A stretch of DNA of 64,000 bases. Origin: Rhodophyticola porphyridii. Lineage in GTDB: Bacteria > Pseudomonadota > Alphaproteobacteria > Rhodobacterales > Rhodobacteraceae. The stretch is from contig NZ_RCNT01000001.1 in the NCBI RefSeq assembly GCF_003688285.1, positions 620,001 through 684,000 on the forward strand, given 5' to 3'. The first letter of the stretch is position 1. Every line of letters begins with the position of its first letter. Below are positions 63,769-64,000 of the stretch, one piece after another. A program made the position numbers and the translations under genes. A model generated the notes under the pieces. It made no database searches. It worked only from the letters and a program-made list of their open reading frames with translations, and was not told the DNA's origin.

Positions 63769-64000
63769 TCAGAAGCCGATTTCGACGCCGGGCAGGTTCA
63801 AACACGCCATCAGATCCCGAACCTCCTGCCGCGCGGCGAGATTGGAGATGTTTAGCCGCTCGACCCCCAGTTCGCGCAGATCCAGAAGGGTCATGCCGGT
63901 GGGGAACAATTCACGGAAAATCACGCGCTCCGAAAATCCCGTACCGACGCGAAAGCCGATACGGCTTGCCAGCCGGTCGAGCGCGCCGCCAACCTTGCGT
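63769..64000 (-). CDS. mipZ: Division plane positioning ATPase MipZ, 3' end only
   Basis: The last 76 residues and stop of a minus-strand gene whose start lies beyond the window. The tail reads VGGALDRLASRIGFRVGTGF, SERVIFRELFPTGMTLLDL, RELGVERLNISNLAARQEVRDLM and ends CLNLPGVEIGF. The GFSERVIFRELFP(T/K)G(M/L)TLLDL run is characteristic of the C-terminus of MipZ, the ParA-like ATPase that keeps FtsZ away from the poles in Caulobacter and relatives. The Walker region is outside the window. It converges on the phosphatase gene across the terminator. Confidence 0.85.
   Translation of the reverse strand, partial: RKVGGALDRLASRIGFRVGTGFSERVIFRELFPTGMTLLDLRELGVERLNISNLAARQEVRDLMACLNLPGVEIGF

Overview
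The window is high-GC chromosomal DNA from an alphaproteobacterium of the Rhodobacteraceae, most likely a roseobacter-type marine or aerobic lineage. The evidence is the gene order (sdh, then mch/mcl2 of the ethylmalonyl-CoA pathway, then mdh, sucCDAB and lpd), the miaB/phoH/ybeY/corC/lnt/metK/trmB block, aroA-cmk-rpsA, a SAM/SAH riboswitch in front of metK, and a MipZ-like division ATPase at the right edge. All assignments come from reading the sequence; no database search was run.

Region by region. 1-2.8 kb: the 5' part of a DUF1989 gene (running off the left edge) and a flavin dehydrogenase, both on the minus strand, then one or two very small plus-strand ORFs. 3.0-8.0 kb: a minus-strand succinate dehydrogenase operon sdhC-sdhD-sdhA-lipoprotein-lipoprotein-sulfotransferase-sdhB. 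8.3-11.6 kb: a DUF4274 gene and a tightly overlapping minus-strand operon mcl2-nnrU-DUF1737-mch of the ethylmalonyl-CoA pathway. 11.9-24.8 kb: the plus-strand TCA block mdh, glycosyltransferase, sucC, two small exported ORFs, sucD, another small exported ORF, sucA, sucB, MAPEG protein, lpd. 24.9-29.3 kb: sterol-desaturase-like hydroxylase, WYL regulator with a VOC protein, a B12-binding SCHIC-type regulator, DUF1285. 29.3-36.2 kb: a MoxR/DUF58/BatA-type membrane operon. 36-42.8 kb: nucleotidyltransferase, DUF599 pair, and the glycolate oxidase operon glcD-glcE-small membrane protein-glcF. 42.9-49.1 kb: serine protease, Hsp20, MFS transporter, an unassigned protein, miaB, and two envelope proteins that share a short Cys-containing module. 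49.3-61.2 kb: phoH, ybeY, corC, lnt, riboswitch plus metK, a GNAT-TrmB fused frame, aroA, a GFA-family gene, cmk, an exported protein and rpsA. 61.7 kb to the end: a Tat-exported PhoX-type phosphatase and the 3' end of mipZ.

How the genes work together: succinate dehydrogenase, malate dehydrogenase, succinyl-CoA synthetase, 2-oxoglutarate dehydrogenase (E1, E2 and a lipoamide dehydrogenase) make a nearly contiguous oxidative TCA module, and mch/mcl2 feed it from acetyl-CoA assimilation through mesaconyl-CoA and malyl-CoA. Two operons of this module, sdhCDA-B and sucC onward, carry the same regulatory element: two perfect TGTGATCACA palindromes with centres exactly 21 bp apart. This is the clearest regulatory observation in the window. 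The TCA operons are also interleaved with small exported proteins, five of which have exactly two cysteines in the mature part. That is the best candidate here for undescribed biology, but its function cannot be read from sequence alone. No CRISPR array, rRNA, tRNA, insertion sequence or prophage was seen.
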